From NCBI RefSeq assembly GCF_964212655.1, contig NZ_OZ156465.1, positions 1,426,001 through 1,490,000 of the forward strand: a DNA stretch of 64,000 nt. Reading direction: 5' to 3'. Below, piece by piece: positions 25,502 to 34,690 of the stretch (position 1 is the first letter of the stretch; every line of letters starts with the position of its first letter). The translations under genes were made by a program, and so were the position numbers. The notes below the pieces were generated by a model. The model saw only the letters and a list, made by a program, of their open reading frames with translations, was not told where the DNA came from and did not search any database. This DNA comes from Candidatus Thiodiazotropha sp. LNASS1 (GTDB lineage Bacteria > Pseudomonadota > Gammaproteobacteria > Chromatiales > Chromatiaceae).

Positions 25502-26383
25502 CTAGCTACTAGGTTTAAATTTCAATCTTAAAGTGCGGAAGGACTCGAACAAGGGTCCGCTCGGCACCTGCAGCGGCGCTGCTTTATAGACTGCGGTCTC
25601 CACGGAACGATCGAAGGCCGGGTTGCCGCTGCTGCTGACAATACTCACACCACCAGGCACCACATCCCCACCCGGTATCAGGCGCACCTGGACGATACAC
25701 GAGAGCTCTTTTCCCGCCTGCCCCGGCTTCAGCCAGTTTCGTTCGATCTGCTGTTTGATCACGGCCACATAGCGATCGATCTCACGGCTATTCTGCTCTG
25801 CCGCCAGTTGCTCTTGCAAGGCGCGTTCACGCTCGGCCTGTGCTGCGGCTTCCGCTTTTCGCTTTGCCTCTGCCTTACGCCTGGCTTCCAACTCCGCTTT
25901 GCGTTTTTTTTCCAGCTCCGCCTTGCGCTTGGCTTCCGCCTCTGCCTTCCGTTTCGCCTCTGCCTTGCGCTTGGCCTCAACTACCGCCAAACGTTTTTCT
26001 TCCGCCTTGCGTTTGGCCTCTTTCGCCTCGCGTTCCTTCTTCAACTGTGCCTGACGTTTGCGTTCCGCCTCCTGCTTCTGCTGCTCCGCCTTTTGCTTGG
26101 CAATGCGTTTCTGCTCGAGTTGCTGGCGCTTCTTCTCTTCCGCCTGCTTGCGCTTCAGCGCCTCTTTGCGCTGTTTCTCCCGCTCTATCGCCTTCTCTTT
26201 CTCCTTGGCTTGATCGAGTTGCTTGGCATCGACGGTATGTGCCTGCACCACATTCGCATTGGGTGTCGCGGGTTTATGAATTTTCGACCAGTCGAAGCCG
26301 AACACCAGAAAGACCACGATCAGCACATGCAGCAGGACTGCCAGCATGACTGAAACGGGATTTCTTTTTATAACTGAGAACAA
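25502..26383 (-). CDS. tolA: cell envelope integrity protein TolA
   Basis: Inner-membrane protein of 293 residues: one N-terminal transmembrane helix (LAVLLHVLIVVFLVFGF), a long alanine/lysine/glutamate-rich coil of about 130 residues (KRKAEA-type repeats) that spans the periplasm, and a C-terminal domain (RNWLKPGQAGKELSCIVQVRLIPGG) that contacts TolB and Pal. The start is the unusual codon TTG at 26383, with GGAG 8 nt upstream inside the end of tolR. The coil is shorter than in E. coli TolA (421 residues). Confidence 0.94.
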   Translation of the reverse strand: MFSVIKRNPVSVMLAVLLHVLIVVFLVFGFDWSKIHKPATPNANVVQAHTVDAKQLDQAKEKEKAIEREKQRKEALKRKQAEEKKRQQLEQKRIAKQKAEQQKQEAERKRQAQLKKEREAKEAKRKAEEKRLAVVEAKRKAEAKRKAEAEAKRKAELEKKRKAELEARRKAEAKRKAEAAAQAERERALQEQLAAEQNSREIDRYVAVIKQQIERNWLKPGQAGKELSCIVQVRLIPGGDVVPGGVSIVSSSGNPAFDRSVETAVYKAAPLQVPSGPLFESFRTLRLKFKPSS

Positions 26384-26385
26384 GG

Positions 26386-26811
26386 CTATGACTCCGGCGG
26401 CTCCGTGATTAAGCCGACACTGGGCGCCCCGCCGGCCTGTAACAGCACCATTGCCTCCACCACTCGTCCATAGGCCACTCCGGCATCACCGCGTACCATG
26501 ATCGGGGTCTTCGGTTTGTGTTTGAGAACAACCTGCACCCTTTTGACCAGGTCGTCCGAATCAATCGGGCTATCCTTGTCCTGGCCGATATCGATAAACA
26601 TCTCGCCTTCTCGATTGACCGTCACCACCAGCGGCTCATCCGCCTCATTCGGCAACGGTTCCGCATCGGCCTGGGGCAGCTCCACCTTGACGCCTTGGGT
26701 CAATAGCGGTGCGGTAATCATGAATATCACCAGCAGCACCAGCATGACGTCAATATAGGGGACTACATTGATCTCGGACATTGGGCGACGGCGATTTTTT
26801 TGACGACTCAT
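26386..26811 (-). CDS. tolR: Tol-Pal system protein TolR
   Basis: Inner-membrane proton-channel subunit (141 residues) of the TolQR motor, homologous to ExbD and MotB. The single helix follows MSEINVVPYIDVMLVLLVIF, with the proton-path aspartate in YIDVML (about residue 22). The periplasmic part has VRGDAGVAYGRVVEAMVLLQ near 105, the dimerisation region. It lies 14 nt after tolQ and 2 nt before tolA. Confidence 0.96.
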   Translation of the reverse strand: MSRQKNRRRPMSEINVVPYIDVMLVLLVIFMITAPLLTQGVKVELPQADAEPLPNEADEPLVVTVNREGEMFIDIGQDKDSPIDSDDLVKRVQVVLKHKPKTPIMVRGDAGVAYGRVVEAMVLLQAGGAPSVGLITEPPES

Positions 26812-26825
26812 TGCGATATGCCGGC

Positions 26826-27500
26826 TTAGGCAACAGCCTGGCGTTGAAGGATGGTGGCAAACTCTTCTACAAAGTCATCATAACGGTTATTCAGACGCTC
26901 CACATCGTTGGAATAGCGGTTGTAGGCAACAACCGCGGGTATCGCGGCAAACAGGCCAATAGCGGTTGCGATCAATGCTTCGGCAATGCCGGGGGCAACC
27001 AGCGCAAGGGTCGCCTGCTTGACGTTACCCAGTGCAGTGAACGAATTCATAATGCCCCAGACAGTCCCGAACAGTCCCACATAAGGGCTGGTGGAACCGA
27101 TCGTGGCCAGAGTAGACAGATGATTTTCCAGGCGATCGACCTCACGGTTCAGAGAAACCCGCATGGAGCGTTGCGCACCATGTACCATAGCCATCGGGTC
27201 CTTGTGGCCCTTGGTGCGTAACCGCGCAAATTCACGAAACCCGGCACGGAAGATGGATGCCATGCCGGACTCTTCGTCGGTCTCCCTTTCGATCTGGCGA
27301 TAGAGTTCCGCCAGGTCGCCTCCGGACCAGAAACGCCCCTCGAATTCATCGGCTGCGCGTACCGCACTCTTCAGGACACGCATGCGGTCGAAAATCATGC
27401 TCCACGAGCTGACGGATGCGAATACCAACAGGGCAATCACAAACTGAACCACCGGACTGGCATTGAGTATCAGATGGGTAATGGTCAGGTCAGTCGACAT
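26826..27500 (-). CDS. tolQ: Tol-Pal system protein TolQ
   Basis: Inner-membrane stator subunit (224 residues), ExbB/MotA family. Three helices are visible: one near residues 15-35 (VVQFVIALLVFASVSSWSMIF), and two in the C-terminal half (STSPYVGLFGTVWGIMNSF and EALIATAIGLFAAIPAVVAYN), the conserved pore region. With TolR it uses the proton gradient to energise TolA. Its start overlaps the end of ybgC by 11 nt. Confidence 0.97.
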   Translation of the reverse strand: MSTDLTITHLILNASPVVQFVIALLVFASVSSWSMIFDRMRVLKSAVRAADEFEGRFWSGGDLAELYRQIERETDEESGMASIFRAGFREFARLRTKGHKDPMAMVHGAQRSMRVSLNREVDRLENHLSTLATIGSTSPYVGLFGTVWGIMNSFTALGNVKQATLALVAPGIAEALIATAIGLFAAIPAVVAYNRYSNDVERLNNRYDDFVEEFATILQRQAVA

Positions 27501-27912
27501 CCGGTATCTCCATCAGTAATTTCTTGGGTATGGGGGTGGGGCGCATTGTTTCCATATTCACACAAGCAATCTTTATGGTACCCCGGCACAACAGTTGTGA
27601 ATCCGATGGTCGCACCACCTCTTGATAGAAGGTGAGACTGGCACGTCCCTTCTGAGACAATCTGGCAATGACCTCGAGGTTATCGTTAAAACGGGCTGGA
27701 GCATGGTAACCCAGTTCCACCTGTCGAACTGCGAAGATGATCCCGTCCTGTTGTAGCAACAGATCCTGCTCGAAACCGAGTGAACGCAACCACTCGGTGC
27801 GTGCCCGCTCCATGAATTTCAGATAATTGGCATAATAGACAACGCCACCGGTGTCAGTATCTTCGTAGTAGACCCTGATGGGCCAGACAAAAACCGGCGA
27901 CTCGTCGTTCAT
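27490..27912 (-). CDS. ybgC: acyl-CoA thioesterase YbgC
   Basis: Hot-dog fold thioesterase (140 residues), normally the first gene of the tol-pal operon. The active-site region is VYYEDTDTGGVVYYANYLKFMERARTEWLR near residues 13-43, with the catalytic Asp in EDTDTGG. It hydrolyses acyl-CoA or acyl-ACP thioesters and is associated with phospholipid metabolism. The 11-nt overlap with tolQ suggests translational coupling. Confidence 0.95.
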   Translation of the reverse strand: MNDESPVFVWPIRVYYEDTDTGGVVYYANYLKFMERARTEWLRSLGFEQDLLLQQDGIIFAVRQVELGYHAPARFNDNLEVIARLSQKGRASLTFYQEVVRPSDSQLLCRGTIKIACVNMETMRPTPIPKKLLMEIPDVD

Positions 27913-28202
27913 ACCTCTTTCCAGACCCGAATCACTGTTGCGCCAGCTTCATCTGGTGCAATTCATTTAAACGGTTAATCATACTTAGCTTCGTAAACCG
28001 ATGGTAGTGAAATTAGTTAAACCCCTGCATGAATCCCAATCTATGAGTATGTGATTTGCAAGGAGTTCCCGTCATGCCGGGTTGAATCCGTCGGGCTTCG
28101 AGATCGATGGCGGCAAAGATCCTAACTCAATCACGATTTCACATTCTGTGCTGGCAGATTGCAGTTCACCGGATAAGCCTTATTCGGATGGGGCCTCGCC
28201 GA

Positions 28203-29249
28203 CTACTTTTCGCGGAACAGATCGTCCTCGGTGGGTACATGTTCACCGGGTTTCGGCGACAATCCAAAGTGCAGATAGGCGGCCTGGGTCGCCACTCTGC
28301 CTCTTGGTGTGCGCATCAGAAACCCCTGCTGTATCAGATAGGGCTCAAGGACATCCTCGATGGTACCCTTCTCCTCACCAATCGCCGCGGCCAGATTGTC
28401 GACCCCGACAGGCCCGCCCTCAAACTTCTCGATGACTGCCAACAGTAAGCGCCGGTCCATGTTGTCAAAACCGTTGCCATCGACCTTGAGCATGCCCAGG
28501 GCGCTGTCGGCCACCGTTCTGTTGATATGGCCATCCTGTTTGACCTGGGCATAGTCGCGCACCCTTCTCAACAAACGGTTGGCAATCCTCGGTGTACCCC
28601 GGGAACGACGAGCGATCTCTCCAGCCCCGTCCGCATCCATACCGATATTTAGAATGTCGGCTGAACGGGTGACGATATGGGCCAGGTCGCTGCTGCTGTA
28701 GAACTCCAGCCGCTGAACGATGCCGAACCTGTCCCGCAAGGGGGAGGTCAGCAGACCGGCCCGGGTAGTGGCACCAACCAGGGTAAAGGGCGGCAGATCG
28801 AGCTTGATCGAGCGTGCGGCCGGCCCCTCGCCGATCATGATATCGAGTTGAAAATCCTCCATTGCCGGATAGAGTACCTCTTCAACCACCGGGCTGAGGC
28901 GATGGATCTCATCGACGAACAACACGTCATGGGGTTCAAGGTTGGTCAACAACGCCGCCAGATCTCCCGGCTTTTCGAGCACCGGGCCGGAGGTTTGTCG
29001 CAGATTGACCCCCATCTCATTGGCGATGATATGCGCCAGAGTGGTCTTGCCCAATCCGGGAGGACCGAAAATCAGGACATGATCCAATGCCTCGCCCCGC
29101 GCCTTTGCGGCGGGTATGAAGATCTCCATCTGCTCGCAGACTGCGGGCTGACCCACATAGTCGCATAAACGTTTGGGCCGGATGGCCCGGTCCAGGGCGG
29201 CGTCTTCGCCCGTGGCATCGCCGTTGATCAATCTGGGTTCACTAATCAC
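28203..29249 (-). CDS. ruvB: Holliday junction branch migration helicase RuvB
   Basis: AAA+ motor (348 residues) that drives branch migration with RuvA. Walker A is [12 protein letters not shown] near residue 65, Walker B is [12 protein letters not shown] near 110, sensor 1 is [18 protein letters not shown] near 160, and the C-terminal winged helix includes [24 protein letters not shown]. Start is GTG 29249. It follows ruvA after 60 nt that contain a half copy of a dispersed repeat. Confidence 0.97.
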   Translation of the reverse strand: MISEPRLINGDATGEDAALDRAIRPKRLCDYVGQPAVCEQMEIFIPAAKARGEALDHVLIFGPPGLGKTTLAHIIANEMGVNLRQTSGPVLEKPGDLAALLTNLEPHDVLFVDEIHRLSPVVEEVLYPAMEDFQLDIMIGEGPAARSIKLDLPPFTLVGATTRAGLLTSPLRDRFGIVQRLEFYSSSDLAHIVTRSADILNIGMDADGAGEIARRSRGTPRIANRLLRRVRDYAQVKQDGHINRTVADSALGMLKVDGNGFDNMDRRLLLAVIEKFEGGPVGVDNLAAAIGEEKGTIEDVLEPYLIQQGFLMRTPRGRVATQAAYLHFGLSPKPGEHVPTEDDLFREK

Positions 29250-29269
29250 TTATCTATCCGGTTCGGTCT

Positions 29270-29305
29270 TAGGACCTGTTAACACTAATACCAATACTCA
29301 AGCGC
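29270..29305. repeat. solitary half copy of the 25-bp dispersed repeat
   Basis: TAGGACCTGTTAACACTAAT followed by CCAATAC closely matches one arm of the inverted repeat at 36631-36728. It lies between ruvA and ruvB. Other diverged arms are near 36872, 49878 and 53813. Confidence 0.6.
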
Positions 29306-29309
29306 CCCA

Positions 29310-29918
29310 CTATTTCTGCACCGCACTCTGCAGCGCAGCCCGTATCAAACCCTCGCTGTCCATCTCATCCTCCGCCACCGCCTTTACCATGCGGCCGGCC
29401 TCCTGCGGTTTATAGCCCAAGGCAACAAGTGCGGCCACGGCATCGGTTGTGGCACTGCCGCGATTTGCGGCCAAGCCACCCTGTGATGAACTGATGGCTG
29501 GCGTCAGATCGCCCAGTTTAGCCAATCTGTCACGCATCTCCACAATCAGCCGCTGTGCTGTCTTACGGCCGATTCCCGGCAACCGTACCAGGGACGCCAC
29601 ATCCTCCTCCTCCACGCAGCGGCCGAACTCATCAGCACTCATACCGGAGAGTATCGCCAATGCCATCTTGGCGCCGATACCGCTCACCTTCAGCAGACTG
29701 CGAAACAGGGTTCGTTCCGATTCCGTAGCAAACGCATACAGGACATGGGCATCCTCACGCACTGCCAGGTGGGTGAAGAGAGTGACCGCCTGGCCGGCTT
29801 CCGGCAGGGTGAAAAAGGTGGAGAGCGGAGCTTCAAGTTCATAGCCCACGCCATTGACATCGATCAGCATGTGGGGGGCCTGTTTGTGGACAAGCTCCCC
29901 TCTTAAACGGCCTATCAT
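29310..29918 (-). CDS. ruvA: Holliday junction DNA-binding protein RuvA
   Basis: 202-residue tetrameric junction-binding protein. Domain I starts MIGRLRGELVHKQAPHMLIDVNGVGYEL; helix-hairpin-helix motifs are in LLKVSGIGAKMALAILSG near residue 72 and LVRLPGIGRKTAQRLIVEM near 107; the C-terminal RuvB-contact domain includes DAVAALVALGYKPQEAGRM near 155. Placed in the usual ruvC-ruvA-ruvB order. Confidence 0.97.
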   Translation of the reverse strand: MIGRLRGELVHKQAPHMLIDVNGVGYELEAPLSTFFTLPEAGQAVTLFTHLAVREDAHVLYAFATESERTLFRSLLKVSGIGAKMALAILSGMSADEFGRCVEEEDVASLVRLPGIGRKTAQRLIVEMRDRLAKLGDLTPAISSSQGGLAANRGSATTDAVAALVALGYKPQEAGRMVKAVAEDEMDSEGLIRAALQSAVQK

Positions 29919-29982
29919 CCTGGGTTGTTATCCGGTTGACGATTCAAGCTGTGATTATGGCACGGATGGGACACGGGTATCC

Positions 29983-30480
29983 TCACTTTCCGCGGCCGGA
30001 CTGGCGCATCAGTGTGGTATGGGTATGGGCATGGCTCAGGGCCACCGCCAGGGCGTCCGCGGCATCCGCCTGGGGTTTTTGCCGCAAACCCAGGATCATC
30101 TGCACCATATGCTGAATCTGCGCCTTGTCCGCGCGCCCCGTTCCCACTACCGCCTGTTTGATGCGGGTGGGCGTATACTCCGCCACACTCAGTCCGCAAT
30201 ACACCGCAGCGCAGATGGCAGCTCCCCTCGCCTGCCCCAGCTTGAGGGCTGAAGAGGGATTCTTGGCCACGAAAACCTGCTCGATGGCCATCACATCCGG
30301 TTGATGCTCCCGGATCAAGCCGCTGATTGTCGCAAATATCTCCCCAAGTCTGGGGGGAAGCGGTTCACCACTCAGTTTTATGACCCCATGGGACAAATAG
30401 ACAGAATGCATGCCATCGGTATCGATCAGGCCGTAACCTGTCATGCGGGAGCCGGGATCGATGCCGATAATACGTAACAT
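29983..30480 (-). CDS. ruvC: Holliday junction endonuclease RuvC
   Basis: 165-residue resolvase of the RNase H fold. Catalytic acidic residues are seen in IIGIDPGSRMTGYG (Asp near residue 7), AIEQVFVAKNPSSALKLGQARG (Glu near 66) and DAADALAVALSHAH (Asp near 138 and 141). Its ATG directly follows the TGA of yebC, so the two are translationally coupled. Confidence 0.97.
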   Translation of the reverse strand: MLRIIGIDPGSRMTGYGLIDTDGMHSVYLSHGVIKLSGEPLPPRLGEIFATISGLIREHQPDVMAIEQVFVAKNPSSALKLGQARGAAICAAVYCGLSVAEYTPTRIKQAVVGTGRADKAQIQHMVQMILGLRQKPQADAADALAVALSHAHTHTTLMRQSGRGK

Positions 30481-31227
30481 TCAGTTGATTGCATCCAAAA
30501 TCTCATCCGAGATCTCGGCATTGGTATAGACATTCTGTACGTCGTCCAGGTCCTCCAGCATGTCAACCATGCGCAACAGTTTCTCGGCATCGTCCTGATC
30601 CAGGACTGCGCTGGTCGAGGCATTATAGGTGACCTCGTCAGTATCCGGGTTAAGGCCAGCGGTAACCAGGGTATCCTTGATCTGGGAGAACTCCTCTGGT
30701 GTGGAGATGACATCGACCGAGCCATCGTCGTTGGTGACCACATCTTCGGCACCTGCCTCCAAGGCCGCCTCCATGATGGCATCCTCGTCCACTCCCGGAT
30801 TGTAACTGAGCATTCCCTGCTTGCTGAACAGATATGATACAGACCCATCGGTGCCCAGGTTGCCACCCAGCTTGCTGAAAGCGTGACGAACCTCGGATGC
30901 GGTACGGTTTCGGTTGTCTGTCATACAGTCGACCATGACCGCCGTACCCCCCGGCCCATAGCCTTCATAGCGGATCTCGTCATAGTTATCGCCGTCGGTG
31001 CCTCCCGCGCCACGCTTGATGGCGCGCTCAATGGTGTCCTTGGGCATATTCGCACCGAGACCCTTGTCAACGGCCAGCCGCAGACGCGGATTGGCATTGA
31101 TTTCCCCCCCTCCCATGCGGGCAGCCACGGTAATCTCTCGTATCAGCTTGGTCCAAATCTTACCGCGTTTCTTGTCATTGGCGGCTTTCTTATGCTTGAT
31201 ATTGGCCCACTTACTGTGTCCTGCCAT
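30481..31227 (-). CDS. yebC: YebC/PmpR family protein
   Basis: A 248-residue YebC-family protein, known as a DNA-binding regulator in some bacteria and, more recently, linked to translation of proline-rich stretches. It begins [25 protein letters not shown], the family hallmark, and has [27 protein letters not shown] near residue 105. It leads the conserved yebC-ruvCAB cluster; aspS, often upstream in relatives, is absent here. Confidence 0.95.
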   Translation of the reverse strand: MAGHSKWANIKHKKAANDKKRGKIWTKLIREITVAARMGGGEINANPRLRLAVDKGLGANMPKDTIERAIKRGAGGTDGDNYDEIRYEGYGPGGTAVMVDCMTDNRNRTASEVRHAFSKLGGNLGTDGSVSYLFSKQGMLSYNPGVDEDAIMEAALEAGAEDVVTNDDGSVDVISTPEEFSQIKDTLVTAGLNPDTDEVTYNASTSAVLDQDDAEKLLRMVDMLEDLDDVQNVYTNAEISDEILDAIN

Positions 31228-31464
31228 ACAAACCTCTCAAAACTCTGCATTCAAATATGGCATTTTATCATCCACCCGATCTCGCAGAAACCGAGGAATG
31301 CAGACGGCTTAAGATTCACTGTGAATTGCCGATCTGTTAAGTACAATTTGAGGGCATAACAATCGAGCTCCATTCACCCATCCGGCTCGGCAACCGCCAC
31401 CTTTGGGTGATCCATACAGGTAAAATCATTTGGCGCTAAAAACCGTTTCAAAGAGCAATCCCCA

Positions 31465-32952
31465 ATGACCCAAACAGTCCAAGAATGGACCCGTGCACTT
31501 TCTTCAGAGCCGCTCCTTGTAATGCAAAGGACACTGACTCAGGTCAGGGATCTGCTGCGAAAATCGAGTGTCAACCACGGCAGACTATCCGAAGTCATCT
31601 CCCGCGATCCCGGTTTCAGCCTGTATGTAATGCGGCAGATCAACAGCCTGCCGAACCCGCCGAAAGAACCCATCACCAAGATTTCCCTCGCCATACCCTT
31701 ATTAGGTATGGATGCGATCGAACAGGCAAGCCGGACCCTGCCTTCTCTTGAGGAAAAACTCAAAGGTCCGCCAAGACGCGGATTGATCGATTGCTACAGC
31801 CGCGCAGTCCACGCAGCAATCTATGCCAGCAATATCGCTGAAATGCAGAGATGGCAGGAAGTCGATTCACTCTATACCGCCGCATTGCTCCACGACATTG
31901 GAGAGATGGCATTGTGGGCCATAGCACCGGATGATATGCGCACCGTGCAAAGGAAAATCATCCAGCGAACACCACGCGAGAGAGCCGCCCAGGAGATCCT
32001 GGGTGTTACCCTGGAAGAGTTAAACGTTCAGTTGGGTCTGAAGTGGCAACTGCCTGAGCTGGTACACGAATCACAGGGGTTATCCAACAGCCACCTGCCA
32101 AAACCGCTTTCCGTGATGCTGGCTTCGATACTTGCCAGAGAGAGCAGTCTGGGCTGGCAGCATGAGAAATTGGATAATGACATCGAGTTGTTGGCGGAGT
32201 TTCTTGAGATATCACACGAGGAAGCGATTGCCTATCTGCACCGTCTGGCAGCGGAAGCAGCTCGCGATTTGCACAGGCTCACCCTGCCGTTGCCGGCGTT
32301 CCATCTCATTTCTGGTGGTCTGGCAGCCCACGAAACCGAGACAGCGAATGCTGCCGTTTCACCCGTGACAACCCGGCAGGCACCGGTTAACGCACCCGAA
32401 TCCAGCTCCGATGCGAAATCGGCCCCACAACCGCAACACGCAACCAGCCCTGAACCCCCTCCCAGCGATGAGAAGAAAGCTGCCTCTCAACCTGCAACAA
32501 AGAAACGTGTCAATCCACTGCAGGCGCTACTCAATGACGCCTTGCAACAGATGCATGAGGAGCTCGGATTGAGCAGAACCATGTTTGCCATGCTCAGCCC
32601 GGACAAAAGCGCCCTCAGGGCCCGATTCGTGGTGGAGTCGGAACAGCAGCTCTCTCTGAAAGGCTTTGCATTGAATATGACAAAACCAAATTTATTCAAG
32701 GCCTTAATGAATAAACCACAAGCAATTTCACTAAACAGGGACAATGCTGAACAGTACCTGCCAATGATTCCCCAATCAGCCTTGGAGCAGATTAACAACA
32801 GTGGATTCGTCTCAATGTCGGTCTTTATTCAGGGCAAACCGGTGGGGCTCTTTTATGCCGACAACGGCATAAGCGGTCCTGGTGTGACACGCCGGCAATA
32901 CGACAATTTCAAGGTTATTTGCCAGAAAACCGTGCAATCGATCAGTTCGTGA
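31465..32952 (+). CDS. HDOD domain protein with C-terminal GAF-like domain
   Basis: A 495-residue soluble regulatory protein. The HDOD domain covers about residues 10-210 (SEVISRDPGFSLYVMRQINS near 45, and ALLHDIGEMALW near 138, where the HD pair is retained but the other metal ligands are not). A Pro/Ala/Ser/Gln-rich linker spans about 290-350. The last 140 residues resemble a small-ligand GAF domain (VFIQGKPVGLFYADN near the end). The combination suggests a signal-sensing regulator, perhaps of motility or c-di-GMP output. It is monocistronic. Confidence 0.8.
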   Translation: MTQTVQEWTRALSSEPLLVMQRTLTQVRDLLRKSSVNHGRLSEVISRDPGFSLYVMRQINSLPNPPKEPITKISLAIPLLGMDAIEQASRTLPSLEEKLKGPPRRGLIDCYSRAVHAAIYASNIAEMQRWQEVDSLYTAALLHDIGEMALWAIAPDDMRTVQRKIIQRTPRERAAQEILGVTLEELNVQLGLKWQLPELVHESQGLSNSHLPKPLSVMLASILARESSLGWQHEKLDNDIELLAEFLEISHEEAIAYLHRLAAEAARDLHRLTLPLPAFHLISGGLAAHETETANAAVSPVTTRQAPVNAPESSSDAKSAPQPQHATSPEPPPSDEKKAASQPATKKRVNPLQALLNDALQQMHEELGLSRTMFAMLSPDKSALRARFVVESEQQLSLKGFALNMTKPNLFKALMNKPQAISLNRDNAEQYLPMIPQSALEQINNSGFVSMSVFIQGKPVGLFYADNGISGPGVTRRQYDNFKVICQKTVQSISS

Positions 32953-33070
32953 CGGGATCGAATCTAGACCCATCCCCGGGCACGCATCCTCAGATGTCAA
33001 AAAAAGATTCTGTGATTGCCGACCACACCTTCCATTAACTATTCATATCCGATACCCCAACCCGATTGCT

Positions 33071-33084
33071 TTGATCAAAGTCAT
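33071..33084 (+). promoter_or_regulatory. candidate FNR/Anr-type box
   Basis: TTGAT-CAAA-GTCAT, 59 nt before the first gene of the radical SAM-ubiUV operon. The left half matches the FNR consensus TTGAT exactly; the right half matches three of five positions of ATCAA. Anaerobic control would suit ubiU and ubiV. No other candidate site was seen in the 190-nt gap. Confidence 0.4.
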
Positions 33085-33142
33085 TGTTTCGGCCAATGCA
33101 AACGCTAGGATGACACTTCCTATTTCCAGACCAGAGTAGAAA

Positions 33143-33742
33143 GTGCAACAACAGATAAGTTATCAAATTGGAAACAACCTCTATCTCAGCATTACGGATC
33201 GCTGCACATTGGAGTGTGCGTTTTGTCCAAAAACCCATGGCGACATGATGGTCAAAGGTTATGATCTTACCTTCGATCACCGCCCAACAGCAGAAGAGAT
33301 TATTACCTCGATCGTTGATCCGGCAGGCTACGATGAGGTGGTCTTTTGCGGCTATGGCGAACCAACACTGAGATTGAACCTGCTGCTTGAAGTGGCCAGA
33401 CATATCAAACAGCATGGTGGTCGGGTGCGCGTAAATACTGATGGTTTATGCAATTTGATACACAAGCATGACACATTGCCGGAGCTCGGAGATTGTGTGG
33501 ACGCAATCTCAATCTCACTAAATGCCCAGAACAGTGAGATCTATGACATTCACTGTAGACCGAACCTGCCTGGTTCCTATGAGGCAATGCTTGAATTCCT
33601 GCGTCGGGCTCCCGAATATATCGCCGATGTGACGGCAACCGCGATCGATGGGCTGGAGGGGGTCGACATTGCCGCGTGTGAAGAGATCGCAAAAGCAATG
33701 AATATAAAGTTTCGTACTCGCTTCCTGAACGAGGTCGGCTAG
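33143..33742 (+). CDS. TatD-associated type radical SAM protein
   Basis: A 199-residue compact radical-SAM protein. The iron-sulfur cysteines are in TDRCTLECAFCPKTHG near residue 20-27, and the GGE-like glycine motif is VFCGYGEPTLRLNLL near 70. It resembles the small radical SAM proteins that are often encoded with TatD nucleases; no tatD lies here. Start is GTG 33143. It is 14 nt from the next radical SAM gene and heads a four-gene run that ends in ubiV. Reaction unknown. Confidence 0.8.
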   Translation: MQQQISYQIGNNLYLSITDRCTLECAFCPKTHGDMMVKGYDLTFDHRPTAEEIITSIVDPAGYDEVVFCGYGEPTLRLNLLLEVARHIKQHGGRVRVNTDGLCNLIHKHDTLPELGDCVDAISISLNAQNSEIYDIHCRPNLPGSYEAMLEFLRRAPEYIADVTATAIDGLEGVDIAACEEIAKAMNIKFRTRFLNEVG

Positions 33743-33756
33743 CCCGGGTGTATGCG

Positions 33757-34674
33757 ATGACAACTCTTTCGGAGCAAGCATCCACATTCGGACAATACCT
33801 GTTGCAGCGCTATGGCGAACGTGTACACAAAATTGCTCTTGACGCTGCATTTACATGTCCCAACAGGGACGGCAGCAAGGGTAGCGGTGGATGCACCTTT
33901 TGCAATAATGTCTCGTTCAGTCCCAATGGGCGCCAGCCCAGGCCTATCAGTGAGCAACTGGCATCGGGCCGGCGCGTGATATTAAAACGAACCGGTGCCC
34001 GCAAGTATCTGGCCTATTTTCAGGCCTATACCAATACCTATGCTGAAATCGAAAAACTGACCGCACTTTATGACGCGGCTTTGGCGGATGAAGATGTCAT
34101 CGGCCTCTCCATCGGTACCCGACCGGACTGCCTGCCTGATACGGTTATCGATCTGCTTGCCGGTTATCAGGACCAGGGAAAAGAGGTATGGCTGGAACTC
34201 GGTCTGCAGTCGGCATTTGACGAAACGCTCGCCAGGGTTAACCGTGGACACGGTTTTGCCGAGTATCAAGAAAGCGTATTACGCGCGCGAAACCGAGGTC
34301 TCAAAGTCTGCACCCACATGATCGCGGGACTGCCCGGAGAGACGGCCTACCATGCTACGGAAACATTGCAAAGGGTGCTGGAGCTGGGTACAGACGGCCT
34401 GAAACTCCACCCTTTGCATGTAGTAAAGGGGACTCAGCTGGCCAATGCCTGGCGTCGGGGTGAATATCGACCGCTCACCCTGGAGGCCTATGTTGATATT
34501 GCGGCCGATCTGGTGCAACAGACACCCTCGAATGTGGTCTGGCACCGTCTTACCGGCACCGCTTCGGAGACAATTCTGCTGGCTCCTCTCTGGTGTGCCA
34601 GAAAATGGCTTGTGCTGAACGCTATCACGACTGAACTGCAACGGCGACGCACGACGTGTCGACAGGTTGCCTGA
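33757..34674 (+). CDS. yhcC: YhcC-type radical SAM protein (TIGR01212 family)
   Basis: About 305 residues. The TIGR01212 signature is CPNRDGSKGSGGCTFCNN near residue 35, where the three cluster cysteines are spread as Cx14-15CxxC, followed by RPISEQLASGRR. Further conserved segments include GTRPDCLPDTVIDLL near 125 and HMIAGLPGETAYH near 190. Function is unknown in E. coli too. GTG 33748 is an alternative start 3 codons upstream. It is encoded between another radical SAM gene and ubiU, so it may supply or use an anaerobic modification. Confidence 0.88.
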   Translation: MTTLSEQASTFGQYLLQRYGERVHKIALDAAFTCPNRDGSKGSGGCTFCNNVSFSPNGRQPRPISEQLASGRRVILKRTGARKYLAYFQAYTNTYAEIEKLTALYDAALADEDVIGLSIGTRPDCLPDTVIDLLAGYQDQGKEVWLELGLQSAFDETLARVNRGHGFAEYQESVLRARNRGLKVCTHMIAGLPGETAYHATETLQRVLELGTDGLKLHPLHVVKGTQLANAWRRGEYRPLTLEAYVDIAADLVQQTPSNVVWHRLTGTASETILLAPLWCARKWLVLNAITTELQRRRTTCRQVA

Positions 34675-34690
34675 ACGAGTATGCACGATT

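Noticed and set aside
25808-26353. Cys/Leu/Arg-rich and Pro-rich frames antisense to tolA
   Set aside because: They are mirror images of the Ala/Lys/Glu coiled-coil codons of TolA; the low complexity is inherited, not coding.
25502-26383. TolA coil considered as a tandem DNA repeat
   Set aside because: The periodicity follows the protein coiled coil and the codons vary, so it is not a separate repeat element.
28061-28085. AAGGAG followed by ATG CCG GGT TGA
   Set aside because: A good ribosome site but only a three-codon frame, with no linked gene on that strand; likely chance.
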